Shown here in pieces: positions 15,197 to 18,506 of a stretch of DNA of 18,506 nt. The stretch lies in NCBI GenBank assembly GCA_046341775.1, contig JBKDQQ010000041.1, positions 1 to 18,506 on the forward strand, written 5' to 3'. Below the pieces are notes generated by a model, which saw only the letters and a program-made list of their open reading frames with translations, made no database searches and was not told where the DNA came from. The position numbers and the translations under genes are program-made. Each line of letters opens with the position of its first letter. Within the stretch, counting starts at the first letter, position 1. This stretch comes from SXXH01 sp041165735. Lineage in GTDB: Bacteria; Planctomycetota; UBA1135; GCA-002686595.

Positions 15197-16132
15197 TCAT
15201 GGCGCGAGCAGTCGTTCGACATCCTTCCAAGCCAAGAGGACGATTCCAAGCCCGATGGCGAGGTACGGTCCGAAGGGCAGGTAGCGCCCGGCCACCCTGG
15301 CGACGCGCAGGATCCAGCCCGGACGCTCGTGCCGGCCGCGCGCGGCGCAGCGCCGCCGCAGGAAGCAGGCGAAGCGCGCCATGTTGCCGAGCCCGGCGAT
15401 CGAGGCGCAGAAGCTCGCCAGGACCAGCGCCGCGAGCGCGCCACCCGGGCCGACCAGCGCACCGCCGGCGGCGAGCAGCTTCACATCGCCGAAGCCCATC
15501 GCGTCGCGCCCGTAGATGCGCTCCCCCACCCAACCGATGGCGAGCAGCACCCCGCCGCCCATGGCGAGCCCGAGGAGCGACGAAGTGGCGGCGGCCAGGT
15601 GCGGGCCGTGGCCCTCGCGCAGCATCCATCCGTACACCGTCCAATCCTGCAGGGCGCGGATCGGGTCGCCGTGCAGGCTCGGCACGAGGAAGGAGACGAG
15701 CGGGCCGAGCACCATGCCGCCGATGCTGATCTCGTCGGGGATCTCGAAGCGCTCGAAGTCGATCGCGGAGGCGACCACGAGGCCCGACAGCGCCACGGCC
15801 CACACGAGCGTCACGATCGACACGGGTTCGGGCGCGCAGTACGCGGCCAGGCCCCACGCCACGGCGTTCACCGCCTCGATCAGGGGGTAGCGCCAGTGGA
15901 TGGGCGCACCGCAGTGGCGGCAACGGGCGCGTTGCACGAGCCACGAGACGAGCGGGATGTTCTCGCGCCACGAGAGCGTCGTGCGGCAGGCCGGGCAGCG
16001 CGAACGCGCCGGCCGCGCGACCGACTCCCCCTCCAGGGGCAGTCGATGCACGACCACGTTGAGGAAGGAGCCGACCAAGAGGCCCAGCAAGGCGACGACG
16101 CCGATCCAGGCCTCGCGCGGCAGGGTGTCCAT
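15197..16132 (-). CDS. pilD: Prepilin peptidase (type IV leader peptidase/N-methyltransferase)
   Basis: From the ATG at 16132 this is a 311-residue polytopic inner-membrane aspartic protease. It starts with a membrane helix containing LVGSFLNVVVHRLP, the family's first signature. The N-terminal methylase region carries two CxxC pairs (Cys46/49 and Cys71/74) that bind zinc. Catalytic aspartates lie in SAIDFERFEIPDE (Asp125) and AMGFGDVKLLAAGG (Asp216), matching the D..(I/L)PD and GxGD motifs. It cleaves prepilins after Gly and methylates the new N-terminus, so the pilin at 9342-10076 is an expected substrate. The long C-terminal part includes an Arg/Cys-rich cytosolic loop (FLRRRCAARGRHERPG), then a hydrophobic helix. 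A TTG start further upstream is open, but it would begin inside short tandem repeats and is unlikely. There is no clear Shine-Dalgarno. Confidence 0.95.
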   Translation of the reverse strand: MDTLPREAWIGVVALLGLLVGSFLNVVVHRLPLEGESVARPARSRCPACRTTLSWRENIPLVSWLVQRARCRHCGAPIHWRYPLIEAVNAVAWGLAAYCAPEPVSIVTLVWAVALSGLVVASAIDFERFEIPDEISIGGMVLGPLVSFLVPSLHGDPIRALQDWTVYGWMLREGHGPHLAAATSSLLGLAMGGGVLLAIGWVGERIYGRDAMGFGDVKLLAAGGALVGPGGALAALVLASFCASIAGLGNMARFACFLRRRCAARGRHERPGWILRVARVAGRYLPFGPYLAIGLGIVLLAWKDVERLLAP

Positions 16133-16164
16133 CGCGAGGCACGGTAGCGGTCGGGCGGGCGGCG

Positions 16165-16232
16165 GCGCAACGGCGCAACCGCGCAACGGGGCGTGGGCGC
16201 AACGACACGAAGGTGACGAAGGCGCGAAGGCG
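16165..16232. repeat. Two adjacent micro-tandem repeats upstream of pilD
   Basis: GCGCAAC(G/C) occurs head to tail three times (16165-16188) with a fourth copy at 16197-16204. ACGAAGGYG-type 9-bp units follow (16207-16215, 16216-16224 and a shortened 16225-16232). They fill most of the 100-bp gap between the large lipoprotein stop and the pilD start. They probably arose by replication slippage; any regulatory role is unknown. Confidence 0.6.
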
Positions 16233-18134
16233 CTAGCGCTTGGCCTCGAAGCTGGCCTCGACCCGGTCGACGAACGGCGGATTCCACAACCCGCCCGGAT
16301 GCACGGTCAACTCCACCTGGAAGCGCGCCGGCCCGGGCGGATCGAGGAAACGCGGGTCGGAGCGGCCGCCGCCGCCGCCATCGGCCGCGTACCAGCGCAG
16401 GCGCCACGCGCCATTGGCGCGCTCCGTGGCGGGCGTCGCGGGGCCGCGGCGCGCGGGTTCGCTCGAGCTGCCGCTCGCCGCGGCGGAGATCCACTCGGCG
16501 ACGGTCTCGCGCTGCGGGATGCCACCCGAGCGCACGGCCCACACCAAGGTGGCCGCCAGCGGATTCTCGTCGGGTTCGTCGACGACGACATGCTCGGGCA
16601 CGGTCGCGAAGAAGCCGATGCCCCCGCCCTCGCCGAGGCGGAAGAGGTGCTCCTCCGCGCCCGCGACGACCGTGCCGCCGATGCGGATCATCCCGCCCGC
16701 CACGAGGAGCAGCGGCGTCGACGACTCGAGGCGGCCGTCGACGACCAGATCGCCGCCTGCGACCAGCACCGTCCAATTGGCGTGCGCCGCCTCGAGCTGG
16801 TCCAGCCAAGCGGTGAGCGTGGTCGTCGAACGCGGCAGCGACGCTTCGCCGCCGCCGGCGCGGCGCGTCACGGCGCCTTGGATGCGCAACGCACCCTGCG
16901 CCCGCCACACGACGAGTCCGGGCTCTTCGGAGAGCGCCACTGCGGCGTCGGCGGGCACTTCGATCCGCACCGCGTGCAAATCGCGCTCCGGGCGCGCCGC
17001 GACGAGGCGCACATCGCCCGCGCGTCCATCGCCGACCGCGGCGGGCAGGCGCACCGTCACGCGCCCGTCGCCGCGCCACGCCGCGGTGCCGTCGACCCCC
17101 TCGACCGCCACGGGCGAGCGCAAGCGCGTGTCGAGGAACTCCTCGAGCACCAGGTTGCGCGGTCCCTCCATGCCGCGCTCGACGACGAAGATGGCGACGG
17201 CGGTCAAGGCCCGATCCCACACCGGACGGCCGCTCGTGTCGGCGGGCCGCGCCTCGCGCACGCGCGGCACGACGAGCGCGGGAGGCGGAAGGCCGCCGAG
17301 GGGAGGGCGTGTCGCGCGCAATTGGAACGACCAGCACTGCGGCAACACGCGCAGCGTGTGCCGACCGGGCGACAGTGGCTGGCGCGGCGCGAGCTCGACC
17401 AGCGCGGCACGCGGCTCGCGTTCGAAGGCCGCGGCCTCGCCCGAGGTGCGTGCGCGCGCCGGGCGCGGCCGCACCGCTGCCGCGCGCTCGTTCTCGAGCA
17501 GCCGCACGCGCAACGGCACCCGCCGACCTTCGGGGTCGAGCAGCTCGAAGGCCTCGTCCGGGAAGGTCGCGGGATCGAGCGGCAGGTCGCAATCCAGGTG
17601 GATCGAGTCGTACGGACCGATCTGGTAGCGCAAGTCGACGCCGGGCGCGGGGAAATACCGCAGGGGCCGCGGGCGCTCCTCGGGTCGCGGCCGGAACAGC
17701 GCCGTCGAACCATCGCGCGCCACCGTGCGAAAGGGCAGGCTGAAGCTGCGCTCCAACGGCTCGCCGGTCGCCGCGCGCAAGCCGTCCGGGGCCGGGAAGC
17801 CCAACAGGTGCAGCGTGTAACCCGTGCCCGGGCGGAAGCCCCCGTCGTCGAGCTCGCGACCGAGCACGGGCTCCGGCTCGAAGCGCAGCACGGCGCCTTC
17901 GATGCGCAGGCGCCCGCGCGCCGCGCGCCCGGCTTCGTCGACGACGCGCACCGAGCGGCTCGTGGCGGACTCGCTCGCGAGTGGCGCCGAGAAGTGCAAC
18001 ACCAGTTCCTCGTCGAGGTACACGCCCAACGGGTTCTCGGGACGAACTTGCAGCAACCTCAGCACGGAGGCGGCAGGTGCCTCGGGCCGCGCGCAGGCGC
18101 AGCACAAGGCGAGTAGCGCGAGTAGCGCACGCAT
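16233..18134 (-). CDS. Large lipoprotein with Ig-like domain, related to the glycine-rich lipoprotein
   Basis: This 633-residue protein has a short hydrophobic signal (MRALLALLALCCAC) with a cysteine cluster at 11, 12 and 14; lipidation probably occurs at Cys14. Residues about 35-135 resemble a Big_5-type Ig-like domain (VYLDEELVLHFSAPLASESATSRSVRVVDE). A second beta-rich section spans about 160-320. The C-terminal half alternates short strands with glycine clusters (GALRIQGAVTRRAGGG, GDLVVDGRLESSTPLLLVAGGMIRIGGTVVAG, GEGGGIGF, DGGGGGRSDP). It ends with ARFQVELTVHPGGLWNPPFVDRVEASFEAK. This order (lipobox, Ig-like, glycine/strand repeats, terminal beta segment) parallels the 1050-residue lipoprotein at 3938-7090. 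No enzymatic motif is seen. AAGG lies 6 nt before the ATG at 18134. Function is unknown; a cell-surface or envelope structural role is inferred. Confidence 0.82.
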   Translation of the reverse strand: MRALLALLALCCACARPEAPAASVLRLLQVRPENPLGVYLDEELVLHFSAPLASESATSRSVRVVDEAGRAARGRLRIEGAVLRFEPEPVLGRELDDGGFRPGTGYTLHLLGFPAPDGLRAATGEPLERSFSLPFRTVARDGSTALFRPRPEERPRPLRYFPAPGVDLRYQIGPYDSIHLDCDLPLDPATFPDEAFELLDPEGRRVPLRVRLLENERAAAVRPRPARARTSGEAAAFEREPRAALVELAPRQPLSPGRHTLRVLPQCWSFQLRATRPPLGGLPPPALVVPRVREARPADTSGRPVWDRALTAVAIFVVERGMEGPRNLVLEEFLDTRLRSPVAVEGVDGTAAWRGDGRVTVRLPAAVGDGRAGDVRLVAARPERDLHAVRIEVPADAAVALSEEPGLVVWRAQGALRIQGAVTRRAGGGEASLPRSTTTLTAWLDQLEAAHANWTVLVAGGDLVVDGRLESSTPLLLVAGGMIRIGGTVVAGAEEHLFRLGEGGGIGFFATVPEHVVVDEPDENPLAATLVWAVRSGGIPQRETVAEWISAAASGSSSEPARRGPATPATERANGAWRLRWYAADGGGGGRSDPRFLDPPGPARFQVELTVHPGGLWNPPFVDRVEASFEAKR

Positions 18135-18231
18135 GCGACGCCTTCATGCAAGCACGCCCGCGCCGCGCAGGCAACTCGCGCCACCGCAATCGGGGTGCCA
18201 CGTGCCACAGCGACGCGATGGAGCCTCGGCG

Positions 18232-18279
18232 GCCGTGCCAGTCGCCGTGCCAGTCGCCGTGCCGGTTGCGGTGCCGGTG
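18232..18279. repeat. 12-bp tandem repeat, four copies
   Basis: Units GCCGTGCCAGTC (18232 and 18244, identical), GCCGTGCCGGTT (18256) and GCGGTGCCGGTG (18268) follow head to tail. On the minus strand the block would encode Thr-Gly-Thr-Ala repeats if translated, but no convincing gene contains it. Divergence increases from left to right. Confidence 0.8.
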
Positions 18280-18367
18280 CCAACGGCAGTTGCATCGGCA
18301 GCGGCCCCACGCTCGGTCCATTGTCCGACACCAGCATGTTGCGACACGCCGCAGGAAGGGTCTCGGC

Positions 18368-18506
18368 GCGCGCTGGTCAATGCCGCGTGCTGGTCAATGC
18401 CACGCGCTGGGCAATGCCGCGTGCTGGGCAATGCCGCGTGCTGGGCAATGCCGCGTGCTGGGCAATGCCGCGTGCTGGGCAATGCCGCGTGCTGGGCAAT
18501 GCCGCG
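18368..18506. repeat. 17-bp tandem repeat array, truncated by the window end
   Basis: Eight full units with consensus GCGTGCTGGGCAATGCC run from 18368 to 18503, and a ninth begins at 18504. CAATGCC recurs exactly every 17 bp (18378, 18395, 18412, and so on to 18497). Units 4-8 are identical. Units 1 and 2 carry GGTCAATGCC, and unit 3 begins ACGC. From unit 3 on, each unit contains the dyad GGCA-A-TGCC. There are no unique spacers, so this is not a CRISPR array. The true length is unknown. Confidence 0.93.

Larger units (their letters stand above)
18135..18506. other. Low-complexity region upstream of the large lipoprotein, no gene seen
   Basis: These 372 bp hold two tandem repeat blocks (18232-18279 and 18368-18506). 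Between and around them lies DNA with no supported gene. Open frames here translate to Thr/Gly/Ala or Arg/His/Cys repeats and lack a ribosome binding site or family resemblance. Any promoter for the leftward lipoprotein gene should lie here, but none is clear. Confidence 0.6.

Noticed and set aside
15880..18321. Long overlapping frames on both strands across the large lipoprotein gene
   Set aside because: They are Arg/His/Ala-rich shadows without domains. The frame 16233-18134 has a signal peptide, an Ig-like domain and coherent beta segments.
18144..18482. 112-codon minus-strand frame through the 17-bp and 12-bp repeats
   Set aside because: It consists of repeat-derived residues, starts inside the array, and has no ribosome binding site or recognisable domain.
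18368..18506. Possible CRISPR array
   Set aside because: The 17-bp units are strictly head to tail with no unique spacers, and no cas gene is seen.

Overview
The window is a very GC-rich bacterial chromosome segment with tightly packed genes. No rRNA, tRNA, CRISPR array, transposase or phage gene was found. Three things together suggest a Planctomycetota-like bacterium, or a similarly GC-rich Gram-negative with a complex envelope. These are a long glycine-rich lipoprotein with bacterial Ig-like domains, a long cysteine-containing pilin, and a type IV pilus/type II secretion core without its usual outer-membrane partners nearby. The lineage is an inference from style; no marker gene settles it.

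Layout, left to right. (1) 2-643 (+) is the 3' part of a proline dehydrogenase, cut by the window edge. (2) 644-796 is a convergent gap with a hairpin and short repeats. (3) 797-3873 (-) holds three hydrolase genes in one direction: an amidohydrolase, a DHH/DHHA1 phosphoesterase of the NrnA type and a calcineurin-like phosphoesterase. The last two are 3 nt apart. (4) 3938-7090 (-) encodes a 1050-residue glycine-rich lipoprotein. (5) 7091-7595 is a divergent, hairpin-rich gap. (6) 7596-9256 (+) is a two-gene unit with a 1-nt overlap: a helical-repeat lipoprotein and a TatD-family nuclease. (7) 9342-16132 (-) is the pilus/secretion block. In transcription order it encodes prepilin peptidase, an OmpA/Pal-like lipoprotein, a PilT-type ATPase, a PilB/GspE-type ATPase, PilC/GspF and a pilin. 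(8) 16233-18134 (-) encodes a second large lipoprotein whose architecture echoes that of item 4. (9) 18135-18506 is low-complexity DNA ending in a 17-bp tandem array that runs off the window.

How the genes may work together. The block 9342-16132 supplies the processing enzyme (PilD), two motors (PilB for assembly, PilT for retraction), the inner-membrane platform (PilC) and a substrate pilin. pilT and pilB overlap by 1 nt and pilC follows 14 nt later with a strong Shine-Dalgarno, so these three are almost certainly co-transcribed. A strong terminator-like hairpin separates the OmpA-like gene from pilT, and a long imperfect hairpin separates pilC from the pilin. The block is therefore probably several transcription units. 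The two lipoproteins may be surface proteins, but a functional link to the pilus machinery is only inferred from position.

The observations most worth checking are the 17-bp array, the lipoprotein pair with a shared C-terminal module, the pilin C-terminus, the GCGA-tetraloop hairpins downstream of stop codons, and the strong hairpin inside the annotated 5' end of the amidohydrolase gene. I did not find convincing evidence of a wholly new defence or catalytic system.
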